From: Pyxicephalus adspersus
Lineage: Eukaryota; Chordata; Amphibia; Anura; Pyxicephalidae
Direction of reading: 5' to 3'
Length of the DNA: 64,000 bases
Assembly (NCBI RefSeq): GCF_032062135.1
Contig: NC_092859.1
Coordinates: 92,234,415 to 92,298,414, forward strand
The notes under the pieces were generated by a model, which saw only the letters and a program-made list of their open reading frames with translations, did not search any database and was not told the DNA's origin. Numbering within the stretch: position 1 is the first letter of the stretch; each line of letters starts with the position of its first letter. The position numbers and the translations under genes were made by a program. Shown piece by piece: positions 28,537 to 41,820 of this stretch.

Positions 28537-28591
<55 letters not shown>

Positions 28592-31500
28592 TTATTTATA
28601 TAAAATGCAGCAGACTGCTGCTAATGCTAAGATCCAAGAAAGGCCTGTTTAAGAAAATTTTATTTTCTATACCTCTATTACTTTAATGAGCATGTTCTCT
28701 TACAAATGCAATGCCAAAGGCATTAACTATTTAATCTTACTAGTTAATCCTTGAGCTGTGTTTCTTTATGCAGCCCTCCCACTTTACAGGCTTTGATTTA
28801 AACATACGTCTATTTAACCACAGATGATTTGGCACCTGTGCTACACATTACTCTGCATAGAACATATACTTATGGCTACGAATCCTTTGTGTTTTCATCA
28901 GAAAATATATCTTTTTAAGGCAATCTAAACTAGGATTGAGCAGCTGATGCCATCTAGTGGGAGCCTTTAAATCACTGGAACTGTACACATTTTAGGTTAT
29001 TCAGAAGGGCAAATATGCTGCTTTCCAAAGAACTACCGGTAGTAACCATCAGAGTTGCAGGTTGCTTTTTTGTGATGGGATCGTATGTCCAGAGCAGTTG
29101 TGGGAATAGATGATGGCACTATCTATGCTCCTTCAATGTTTAGCACAGCTCCTCTATTGTTAGAGAACACATATTAGTTTTGATTAAAAACAAAAAAAAA
29201 AAACAGATTGCAATGTGTTTGACTCCCACTACATCATTTTGTGTGTATATTTTCTTCCTAACTTCAAGGGATTATAAAAAGTGTTACACCAAGGATGAAG
29301 TACTTTCTGGTCCCCACCTTCACATTTTCTCCTTCAGCATCCAGTGCTAGGAACATATTATATTGACAGCACTACATATTACATTAGAACCTGACTGCCT
29401 CTTATTGTTGCCAAGGGATAATCAGATACTAATAATTATAGACAGATATAAAGGTATTATTGTTCTTAAACTTAGAAAAAACAATATTATTTTTTAACAT
29501 AATACATAAACCTAGGAAAGGTTGTGGAGTTTTTTTCTTTACTATGTGAAAACTATCTGTATTGTTATTTAACATAACTGATGGCCAAACACCAAAAATA
29601 TAGATATAGTTGTTCTCAGGCAAATGTCTTCTATATAGTAACATAAAAGTCATATGTCTAGTACAGAACAAAGCAAAGTGTGAAATGTGGGAAAAAAACT
29701 GAATATTGCAATCTATATTTCTGTAAAGTATTGGATTTTTCCAAAAATGTCAAGAGGGGAAATAAAATGGCAAAAAAATAAAAAAATATGTAAACATACA
29801 TGTTCATTGTTTATGTTAAAAATGAGATATCATTCATTATTACAGACAAAATTCCTTTTTCACAAAAACATTCTGCTTATTACATGCTTAAAATTGATCT
29901 CTGGGCAAATGTAAAACTTCCTTTATCTCCCACCCTATACACTGAAATAACTATACATTTGATGCTAGAGTTCAGAAAAAAGTTTCTCTCTTTTTCAATT
30001 TACAAACACAAACAATTTTTGTCCACATCACAGCTTAAAGGAAGTAGAGACTTTTCTATTGATTGTCCAGCAGTGAGGTCCTCTAAGAAAGTCTGTAGTG
30101 ACATTGTAGTCAGTGTGGGGGATGTGGAGGACCAGCCAGTGGGGCTGCATTTGCACTCCTTAATCAGTTGTTCCCCTCACCAGCAAACAGAGCTGTCAAG
30201 GTACGTAGCCAGTGGATTTAGATGGGGTTTGGAAGGGATAATAGGGAAATTATTATTTGCCCATAGAGGGGTGTATACCTAAATAAGCACAATTAAATAG
30301 ATACATAAATCATATGACACTTAACACAGCTAATGCACATTAATATTGGGCGATACTAAACAGGAGCAGTGGGGAGCAATGATGAGCAGATGAAAAAAGT
30401 AAACAGGAATTTGCTGGCCTTGTAATGGGATAATTAAAGTTATTTTGGCAGCACACAGTGCTACTGTGAAATGGAGGAGAAAGAACATCCCCTTACAACA
30501 TCACTCATGTGTTATTTACTGGAGTTGAAATATGGCTAGAAAGAAAATGAAAGTGACTGAATTTTACTTTTTATAAATCCTTCATACCTACCCAAGTGTA
30601 GAAGGCTGTATATAAAATGTTCACTGTATGGTAATGCAAAAGCGCCCAGCATACATGTGTATTACAATAGGAAGACTCTTTTGGGTCACTTCCTGAGGTT
30701 CTCAGTATCATACAGTTAGGTCCATAAATATTTGGACAGACACCTTTTTTCTAATTTTGGTTCTGTACATTACCACAATTAATTTTAAATGAAACAACTC
30801 AGGTGCAGTTGAACTGCAGACTTTCAGCCTTTATTCAGTGGGTTGAACAAAAAGATTGCATACAAATGTGAAGAACTAAAGCCTTTTTTTACAAAATCAC
30901 TTCATTTCAGGGGCTCAAAGTAATTGGAAAATTAAAAAGCTGAAAATAAAAGGTTAATTTCTAATACTTGGCTGAAAACCCTTGCTGGCAATGACAGCCT
31001 GTAGTCTTGAACTCATGGACATCTCCAGATGCTGGGTTTCCTCCTTTTTAATGCTCTGCCAGGCATTTACTGAAGTGGCTTTCAGTTTCTGTTTGTTTGT
31101 GGGCCTTTCTGTCCGAAGTTTAGTCTTCAACAAGTGAAATTCATGCTCAATTGGGTTCAGATCAGGTGACTGACTTGGCCATTCAAGAATATTCCACTTC
31201 TTTGCTTTAATAAACTCGTGGCTTGCTTTGGCTGTATGTTTTGGGTCATTGTCCATCTGTATTATGAAATGCCTCCCAATCAATATGACTGCATTTAGCT
31301 GGATTTGAGCAGACAGTATGTCTCTGAACACCTCAGAATTCATTCAGCTGCTTCTGTCCTGTGTCACATCATGGATAAACACTAGTGTCCCAGTGCCACT
31401 GGCAGCCATGTACGGCCAAGCCATCACACTGCCTCCGCCATGTTTTACAGATGATGTGGTATGCTTTGGATCATGAGCTGTTCCACGCCTTCTCCATACT

Positions 31501-34180
31501 TTTTTCTTGCCATCACTCTGGTAAAGGTTGATCTTGGTTTCATCTGTCCAAAGAATGTTCTTCTAGAACTGTGCTGGCTTTTTTAGATGTTTTTTTTTAG
31601 CAAAGTCCAATCTAGCCTTTCTATTCTTGAGGCTTATGAATGTCTTGCACCTTGCAGTGCACCCTCTGTATTTACTTTCATGCAGTCTTCTCTTTATGGT
31701 AGACTTGGATATCGATATGCAGACTTCCTGGAGAGTGTTGTTCACTGGGTTGGCTGTTGTGAAGGGGTTTCTCTTCACCATGGAAATGATTCTCCAGGCC
31801 TTTTATCTGCTTAATTGATAATGACAAAAGAAAGGAATTGCCTATACCAGCCCATGAAATAGCCTTTGAGCCAATTGTCCAATTACTTTTGAGCCCCTGA
31901 AATGAGGTGAAATAAAAGGCTTTAGTAGCTCCTCACATTTTATGCAATCTTTTTGTTCAACCCACTGAATGAAAGCTGAAAGTCTGCATGAGTTGTTTCA
32001 TTTAAAATTATGTGTGTTATTGTACAGAACCAAAATTAGAAAAATGTGGTCTCTGCCCAAATATTTATGGACCTAACTGTATATAATGACTGTGTTCCAT
32101 ATTATTATCTGTTATCAGCTATAACATGGTAGTGCTAAAACTTTTAGAAGCATAATCATTGTTGGGGTGATTTACCAGAGTTTGTTTTGTAGGCCTGTTT
32201 ACTTCTTCCATTTTCTGCCTACAATTGTAGAAAACATAGCATTCATAGCACATTTTTCTTTATTGTGTGATACTAGCTCTTTGCTAATCACAAATATACT
32301 CTGACCAGTAAATGTTGGGAAAATACAGCAAGTGGTGTGCCTACCACCTATTGCCAGCCAAGCAGACCACTACGTAGATACGTAAAGTTGAAAGCACAAA
32401 AACTGTTATTGGTTGCCAATGCATAGGGAGTAACTGCATCACTTAAGGTAGTCCCCCCAAATTACCCCCATCTTGTATTCACTTGTCCTTGATCCTACAA
32501 GATTTGCTAACTAAATTACATGGTCACTATGTAATCAAAATATGATCTTTTAGGTCAAGAGATGCCCTTGTAATTGCCCAAAGGTTCAGTAACACTATAA
32601 TCTTCCATGTGTTCATAGAGAATTATGAAAAATATATTACATCTATTTTAACACACAACATTATGTAAACTCCAGCATATTAGAGATTTAACCTACTGCT
32701 GAATTTTCACCTTTGGGATAAGAATAATAAAATGTAACTAAACATACAATACTTTTAACTAGGGTAAGAAAGACATACATATGCGGGTGGAAGAAAAGAA
32801 CACCAAGCACTTGAATATTTCTCATGCATCAAGTCGACCTCAACTTAACAAACGCTTCAACTCATGCAAAACATCCATGAATCATTATAAATAATATTGT
32901 CTGCCAATTAAATAAAGTTTAATAACCTTTACGTGTAATGGTAGGTTCCATTGGCAACATTTAAAGTCAAACTTTTGCAAGCTGAGCAAAACATGCAATG
33001 CTTAATTTTACCTTCGCCTGCACCCAGAGCAGGTTGCAGAAATACAGCTTTAAATGGAAACAGAAGAATACATTTTGAAGAAACTTAGGTAAATACAAAA
33101 CCCGAGATGAAAGATTTATCTTTTAAAATGTAAAAGAAATTCTAAGCATTAGTATTTTTTGGAATGTAATGTTATTTCATATTTTGTAACCTAACAATAA
33201 AATCAATAAATTAAAAAAGTGTAGTGTCTCCAAAGTTTACAAGTTCAGACTTAATTTACCTTTCATTGAAACATATACATAGCTGGCATATATATTAAAA
33301 TGTACTTTTGCATGTAAAATAGATCCATGTCTGGGTACATACCCATCTTACCTTCATCCATAGCAGTTACTGCTTCTTGTGTACTTTGGATGCCAGGTCC
33401 CACAGCAGTGTGTGCATAAAAGTAAAACTTGTACCTCGTGTTCTGGTTTAAATTTTTAAGAATATAACTTGATTCATTTGCTGGGATTATAACTTCTACT
33501 GGTGGGCCAAGTTCATGTGTAGCATTTACTAGAATAAAATAAGAATGATTAATGACTGGCATCACTGCACTTAAAGCTCATTAAGTATTTAAATGGACCT
33601 AAAAACATAAAACACATTTAAATCTAGGTTACCTAATTCATGACCTGTTATATGAAAGTAGAGTTATTAGTGAAAATCTAAAAACCTTTAACAATTAAAA
33701 ATAAATGTTTTATTGAAAACACTTCTAACGTTTCATATTGTTATTTATTTATTAATTTATTGAGCAAATGGCTAAAATTGTCTAGATTAGCATTTTTTAA
33801 CCTTTTTAACATAGGAGAACCCTTAAAATAACTGACCTTAGAAGCACAAACTGCTCATTGCTCAAGGAACCCCTAGTAACCTCTGGAGGAACCCTACGGT
33901 GCCATGGAACCCAGGTTGAGAAACACTGGTCTAGATCAAGCTCTGAAGCCGGACATTAAGCAAATTATGGAACCACATTTATTGTCAATAGCCTTAGCCA
34001 AAACATTTCTGTTGATCCTCATCAGACCTATACAACAATGTCTTGTTCAAAGCAGGATGGTTGAGAGCTTTCAACTGCATTTAACCAGGCTGAGGTCTCA
34101 TATCTGTTCTAAAATACAGAAACGTTTCCATATTGGATGATATCTCTAAATTCCCAGCCTCATACAGCATGGCAGGTTGA

Positions 34181-34220
<40 letters not shown>

Positions 34221-37200
34221 ATAAATATATTAACTAAATCACCTGACCTATTTTCTGGGATACCTGGGATAGACTTTGGTATATTTGCAGTTGTAAAAAA
34301 CATGTACTGTAAAAAGTTGCCTTTTAAAGTCAAATGCAGCGCTGTTCAGACAAATACCAACTCCCCCAGCCTATTAAAAAGAACAATTCCAATCTAGAAG
34401 AACTTTTGTGAACTTACTTGACTGATATTTAAGAGTATATTGTGTAAGAACTCCATTTGGATGGACTGGTGGACTCCATGTTAAAGTCAGAGAATCAGAA
34501 GTTCGATGATGAATTTGCAGAATTGCCATACTAGGAACTGTGGAAACAGATGTTTTTTTTAAATAATTAAATATGTACAAACATTAATGTAATATACATT
34601 ATAGTTTCTATAATTATGTAATTTTGTAGAACACAAAAACCTAATATATTGAAACAGGTTTTTTTCTGAAGTTGCAATCCCTAATTTCCTGAGAATCATT
34701 AGCCAGTGAGATCTGCCATGAGCTGTGTAATAGCCTGCAAAATATATATTACAGCTTTAGTCTGTAATGTAAGATACAATGAAAACAGTAGACTGGTTTA
34801 CATAGGGCATTGTAATAGGTGTATAAACAAAAAGTGAGTTCATCACTTAGCATTGTTTTTTCAGAAAGCTCAATAAAAATATTCATGTGTCCTTGGTTAC
34901 AATGATGCACGACCTAATAAGACTGGCTGAAATACAGAGTCTAAAGGAATGTGATGTAAGTGTGGTCTCCCTGCTAGTTTTACTACTTTTATTGTCCTTA
35001 AGCATAGGATGGTATATTTAAGGTATAACTGTACTTAAACTGTACGTAAAGTACAGTAGGAAAAGTGCAGATACCAATTAACCCCCAATCTATATTTGGG
35101 AAATAAATATGTTGCCGCCCTTTTTCTCCAATGAAAACAATGCCAGACTTTACTTTCAACTCTGCCACAATTGTTTGTTCCAGCAGTGTCCTTGCTTGTT
35201 TGTTGTAAGCCAGGGGGACAGCTTTGCATACCTGATAGTGAGTGCCATTTACATTTGCTAACCCTTACTCATAACCTCATCAGATGCACAACTTCAAGAC
35301 TTTTCTAGGGTTTCCTTGACTCTCTGGTACGCTCTTCCTTGCCCTAATCATATTACATCTGCTTTCCACACTTTTAGATGAGCCCTTAAAACCCATCTTT
35401 TCACACTTGCCTACCCTGAACAATGTTGGAGAGCATTGTACAATGCAAAGTAGCATGACTGACTCTCAAGTACACAAACCTTCATTTTCTGACATCTGCA
35501 TCTGCAAATATACTACTATTGTAAGCAGAGCAAATTTTTCACCTTTTGTGGTTATTTTCATATTTAAAAGTAATCTTCATATTTATCAGCAATAGGGGTA
35601 GTAACTTGCGTATGCAGGTAAGCTGACCTTGAACTCGCTTGACCCAACCCCGACACCAACTTCTGGGAGCCCAGGAATTCTGTAAGTTCTTATTAAAATT
35701 AGACTTATTTGGATGGCTTCTTCTCTTAGCACCTTTCCCGTAAAAAAATGACCACCTGCTTGAGGGTATAGGAGTGGCTAATAATATATCTGGGGTTCAA
35801 AGCTAACCATAGAAAGGTATGCTGGTGAAACGAAACCCAGCTAAATTTTAATTGCATTATTTGTTTAATGAAGTATTAGTGGAGTGGTTGATTATCACTT
35901 TATGTTTGAATTAATTACCTCCTTCTGGTGTCTCAAAGTATTTGTCCTTGCTAGAAGGCCCTTCCCCTTTCCCATTAACAACTCTCACATTAAGAATGTA
36001 GTTGGTGTTTGGCAGTAATCCAGGAAGCATCCCATGAGTCCTGTTTCCAGCAAACGTCAGCATCCATTTTTCAATGTGCCTTCTATTTCTGTTAGTTTGG
36101 TTTATTGCTTTCCAGTAGTAGACCTGCAATATGCAAAGGGGTTGCAGGAATAACAGAAAAAAAATATTAATCCATCCACTGTGGGTTTTTCAAGCTGACT
36201 ATGTAACACAAAATAAGTAAACATTACCTTTTGTGAAAACCAGGTAAAATTATCAGTATAGTCAAATATGTAGGTAGCTAAAAAAATGGCATAAATCACA
36301 GCCACACTTAGCAGAGCACCAGCTGCCAATTTGCAAACAATATTGATCTTTTAAAGTGATGGGATGTTTTAATGAGCAAATAAGTGGTGATGTGAAGAGG
36401 GGGTAAAGTAAAGTTATACTAAAACTTGCTGCGTTTTTTATTACAGCTGTCATATGTCTCTGGATCTACTAATTGATTTGGCATGCATTTTCACTGAAGG
36501 TTACCTCTGATTCCTTTTTGATCATTGTATATTGGGACCTCATGTCCAGTTTAACTGCAATTGAAATATAAAGCTATTGGCTAATACATTACAAGGACAA
36601 TATGGCAAGACCACATCCTTTTTTTTTCTTTTTTTTTATAAAGACAGCGTTTCTAGTAATTGCATGTTTACCAACTTAAACTATTAGTATCAAACAAAAA
36701 TGAAGTACCTACCCGGTATCCCTGCAGGTGACCCCTAACTGTTGTCAGAGGGACTGCATCCCATTGAACTTTTGCTAGAGTAGCATTAAGTACTTCTACT
36801 TCAACATTACCAGGAGCAACCATGGGAACTAAAAACATAAGAAAAAAATTTAATTTGTTGCCATTGTGATGTACTGTAGACTAAGTTAACTGTTTTTTTT
36901 AAAGTTAGGCTTTAGGTCACTCTAGAGACCTTAAAGACTTACGATCTTCTCCAGAGTGTCCAATTACAACCGGTGGCTCAGGGGCATAACCAAGATCATT
37001 TAATGCTTGAACTTTTATTTCATAAGGAACAAAGGTAGGTGTACCAGACACTATGTATTTCGAAACGTTTGCAACTATGACAGATGTCCATTCTTCATCA
37101 AAATCTTTCTGCCTCCAGCTGACTTTGTACTGGAGACCAGGTCCATTGGAATCAAAACCGTTCAAAGGCTGTAAGTGACAAAATAAGGCAACAGCTTTTT

Positions 37201-40200
37201 AGAAACTACTCAACACTATTTTCAGGAAGGTAATAACTTGTCTACATTATGAACGTGTACATATTAGCAGTCCTAATCCTTTAACTTTAACATCCCCATA
37301 TATCTAGATATCAGATTGTTTATGTAGAGTATGCCTATGTACACATGCTGGATGATTGCCACCAGAGATAAACAATTGTAAATATTTTAAATGAGTGTCC
37401 AGCTGTCCAGTGTTCACTAATCTGTCCTGGTGGATTGAAGAACAGCAAAGTGGGAATAACCAGCTTACTTTCCTATGGAGAAGGACACAGCAAGGAGCCA
37501 CTCACTTGTCCTCGCCCGTCCCCTCTTCATTAAACTGAACAGTGCTGTGTATACAGTATTCAGTCATTCTAATATTAGTTGAATCGGTCATTACAGTGAA
37601 AGAAACCTAACGTGTGTACATAAACTACCATGGTCCACAAGTTTTACCCTTTTTAGACATTTTTTTGTGATAAAATCAGTTTAAAATGAATCATGGTTAT
37701 ACTTACATTCCAAGTGATTACCAAATTATCCGGCTCAGTACCAATTCCTTTAATATCAGAAGGGTTTATGTCTGGCTCTGAAAATGTTAAAATTTTATTC
37801 TTTTAGTACTTTACTTTCTACATGTTTGGCAACATGTTTAAATTATTTAAAATTAAAATATTGTGATTAACTATCTAACTATCTATCTAACATAACTGTG
37901 ATTCTTCTTTTGTATATAACTCAGACTAAGACATATTCTACATTTATTTTACTGCAAAAATACATTTAGATCCACAATAAGGACCCATTTAAACTGAAAA
38001 TCCATCAAGTTAGAAGTATGAAAGATATGTTACTAATTTTTTATAGAACAATTCTAGTCAAAAAGGTTAGAACTTCTAGGAGTTTTCTACAATTGGGTCT
38101 CATTATGGATATTTAGGTCAATGTGAAGGGGATTACAGGGACGGGAAAGAAGGAAGATATCCACTCTCTTCCTGCCAAGTAGGAGATATCAGACAGCAAA
38201 GAAAGTAACGGTAAATCTCCCGAATGGGGACATAGACAGCAATTAAAAATTGACAAATATTTGGGCCCTTCGACATTTTACCAAAAAAATTACTGTCTTG
38301 CTTATTAAAGTGGGAGAAGTTTACAACCTCTGCCAAGTTATTTTTGCTGCCTGGGTAATAGAAACACCTTTCATTTCTGGGCCTGCTGTAAATAAAAATT
38401 CAAAAGAATATGATCTCAATGGTAAAACAACATGATAACTAAATATCTAAATTCAAGAATTACGTAGTTGAGATGTTAATTTTATGCAACAAACCTGCTG
38501 CCTTTGTCATATAACGTTCAGAAGGTACACTGGGGTCACTTCTTCCAATCTCATTTACAGCAATTACTCGGAACGAGTAGTTAACATAGGGAGAAAGTTT
38601 CAGAGAGGCTGTAGTCTGTGTACCGCTAACTTTAGTCTGGAGTTGCCAGGTGCCTGGTTCACGCATTCCATCTTCATATTCAATTATAAATTCTATAGAG
38701 AAAAACAGCAAGGCAAGGTTATTACCTATCTGTAAATAAAAATTATATTTAGTATTTACAAAAGAATGAAAAAAAGTATATACATCTACAGTTTATTTAG
38801 TTGTTAAGCTTAGCTGCAGCATATTTAGTGCTATTCAGTCTGCAATGTACATGGTGGTTGATTCTCAGCTAGAATTGAATTAACAGGATAATTTCTGAAT
38901 AAGAGATAAACAGGGAGGTTTACAGCTGCCTTTGGTATTAACTTACCGGTAATAGGACTGTTATTGTCATCTCCCGGAACCCAGGAGAGCTGCACACTCT
39001 TTTCAAGAGGATCAGTTAGTTCCAAATCAGAAGGTGCCTCTGGCCGATCTGAAAGTCAAAGGTTCTATTATATGGTGTAAATAGGCCATATCCTGTAATA
39101 AATCAGAGAGATTAGCAGCCCCTCTATAAAGGAATTTTTGAAGCATATCTACTAAATTATGTAGAGCAAAAAGAAAAAAAAATAGCGAGCCCATTCACAT
39201 GCAGCCAATCATTACACTGTAGATGACAGCAGTGGCAGGCCAAAGAGACATGACACTGGCAGATAAGAAAGTAAACGTTACTGTAGATAAAAAATGGAAA
39301 AATTAAGTAAAGGTTTTATTGAAGCTATAAATAAAGCAAAACCCCATGCTGCGCTCAGTGTAAAATCTGCAATTTTTCATCTCTATTATTCCTGAATTCC
39401 ACAATATTTAAAGCTACTATATTTCTAGTATTCTGCTCTATAGTTTGTTAAGGGCTGGTGTACAGAGGTACATTGTTTGGTATCCTTTTCTGTTTGAGAA
39501 TATCTTTTTTACCTGCATTCATACTAAAGATCAATGCTATGGCAGTAATATAAAGGTCACATAAAATCTATATTTCTCTCTTATTAGGAACCTTGGGGAT
39601 TTAAAGTGGTATACCATGAAAAAGGTTTAAACAGTTATGTTTTACCTGTTAGTCCATGCATGTGTCAAGCTTTCCACTAATTTTTTGTAATAAGCACATT
39701 TCTCCTAGAAAGACATTATTTTGTTCCCGTACGGTTAACAATTACTGTTATCTGGTCTTTTTTTACCTAAATGGTCAGACAATTCCGACAGACATACTCT
39801 AAAATCAAGAAGGCTGTTATAGCTGCAAAGGTAGGTGGAGCAACTCAATATTAATGTCCATGGATTGAAAAGTGGTTGACCAAAACAATAAAAAAAGAAG
39901 TAGTGTCCACAAATATTTTGCCACATAGTGTATGTATTTACTGTATATACTCGAGTAAAAGTTGATCCGAGTATAAGCTGAGGTACCTATTTTTACCTTG
40001 GAAAACAGGAAAAATTCATTGATTTGAGTATAAGCTGAGGGTGGGAAATGCTGCAGCTACTGGCAAGTTTCACTTCTACAAGTAAGGTCCACTACTTTAT
40101 TTTTTATGTTTTTTAAGTTATTTAGCTTCCTCTAAAAAATTGACCTTAGACTATATTAATGAGATATGACTATGTTAGGGACATTAGATTGTGAGCTCCT

Positions 40201-41757
40201 TTGAGGGACAGTTAGTGACATGACTATTGACTTTGTACAGCGCTGCGTAATATGATGGCGCTATATAAATACTGTGTAGTAATAATAATTTATCAAATGA
40301 TTATTATATGATTAGTTACTAATCATATATTAATCATCTGATAAATCATGCATCATTAGTTGATCCCGGGAACATGTGGGACACGGGGCTCCTATCAGCA
40401 AGTCTCCCGAGTCCTGTGCTGATGACTCCGCCCCCCACAGAAATACCCCTAAAGGGAAATCCCTCTCCTTCGTAATGTATACGGAGGAGAGGGAGTGTCC
40501 CTTTACCCTGGCCGAGGAAGTGTAAACGCTGGGAAGGGAGCCACAGCAAGGTGGTTGAAGAGCCGCATACGGCTCCGGAGCCGCGGGTTGCTGACCCCTG
40601 CCGGCCGCGATTAGGCCAGATCAGCAGGAGCCGGAATCGGCTGGCAGAGGGTGCTTTTTTGGAGGGTCCCATGCACTTGACTGGAGTATAAGCCGAGGGT
40701 GACTTTTTCAGCACATTTTGGCTTTATACATGGTGTTTCATTTAAATCTTCTAAAGGCTCTCTAAATCTCCAGGGATTCAAGCTTCATATACTATCCACA
40801 AACCCTTTCATTTTTGCCAAAACGATGGTGGTTCATTTGTCTTGTCTGAGTCTTGAAAAACTGACAGAGCCTTAGGCTACATACACATGTGAAATAATTG
40901 TCATTGGAAACGAATGATTAACAACCGATCGTTCGATAATCGTTAAGAAAAAAATGCACAACAACTGGCTAAGACGCTGATGAATGAGAAATGATGCTGG
41001 AAACAAACGACCGCGCCGGCAGATCTGATTGGCCAACGATCAGACGCTTTCTATTGTGTGTACGGTCGTTCAGTGATCCTGGATGGTTCTGCCGTACACT
41101 TTCTCTGGTACACATCACTTCCTGCATCGTTCACTCGATCGTATCTAGTGTGTGTACATTATTGGTGGATTATATTTGAACGATTGTATCATTACAGCAT
41201 GTACAGAATTGTGCACTATACGATCGTTCAAAATAATTGTGAATAATCATTGATCGTTGTTAATCATTTGTTTTTTCAAGGATAATTATTGCACGTGTGT
41301 ACCTAGTCTTGAAGGAGGAATGATTCATAACATGTAATTATCCACGCCTTTTGGATACACAGGCATCAGCATCCGAATGATGGCACTTTAGTACCCTGTG
41401 GTCAGGTAATTGTTTTATTTCTCCTTTCCTCTGCTTCCTTCAATCTCTTTTACCATCTCCCCTTCTTTTTCTAGTGTCACTTTTTCTCTCCAGCTTTAAA
41501 ACAAATTGAAAATTGAACATTTTTTTTCAGTGAGCACCCACTTACTGGTGCCTCCCTGGTAATTGAGATAACATATCTACTCAAACCAGAAAATCCATTT
41601 TCATTTGGAGTTTGAAATGATTTGTTTCACTTGATTATTTATAGCAACTATTCCATTTTGCTCATATTTATTGTTTATTCTATGGGCTATGTACCCTTTT
41701 TTGTTACCTTTGGATTACCCAATATCCCTGTTGTTAAACAAAGAACTAAACTATATA

Positions 41758-41820
<63 letters not shown>

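Larger units (their letters stand above)
24255..33011 (-). other. Largest NRCAM intron (8.76 kb), between the 36-nt microexon and FN5
   Basis: It contains the Tc1 transposon at 30713-32079, a TA microsatellite at 28545-28587 and a G-rich tract at 27724-27740. The remaining sequence is AT-rich with no coding signal. An open frame of 160 codons at 29800-30282 (plus) has no recognisable motif and is taken as chance. Confidence 0.7.
33529..38946 (-). other. NRCAM introns of the FN1-FN4 region
   Basis: Introns between the FN exons are short (114 to 1381 bp). They contain a hAT-type MITE (33788-33928), a TA repeat (34182-34213) and an L2/CR1-like LINE fragment (35260-35425). The others show nothing recognisable. 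Confidence 0.6.

Noticed and set aside
29800..30282. 160-codon open frame on the plus strand in the large NRCAM intron
   Set aside because: No motif, low-complexity start, and no splice or promoter support.
40346..40714. 122-codon open frame on the minus strand
   Set aside because: It falls in a GC-rich dispersed repeat with CGAG-TATAAGC ends; no protein family is visible.
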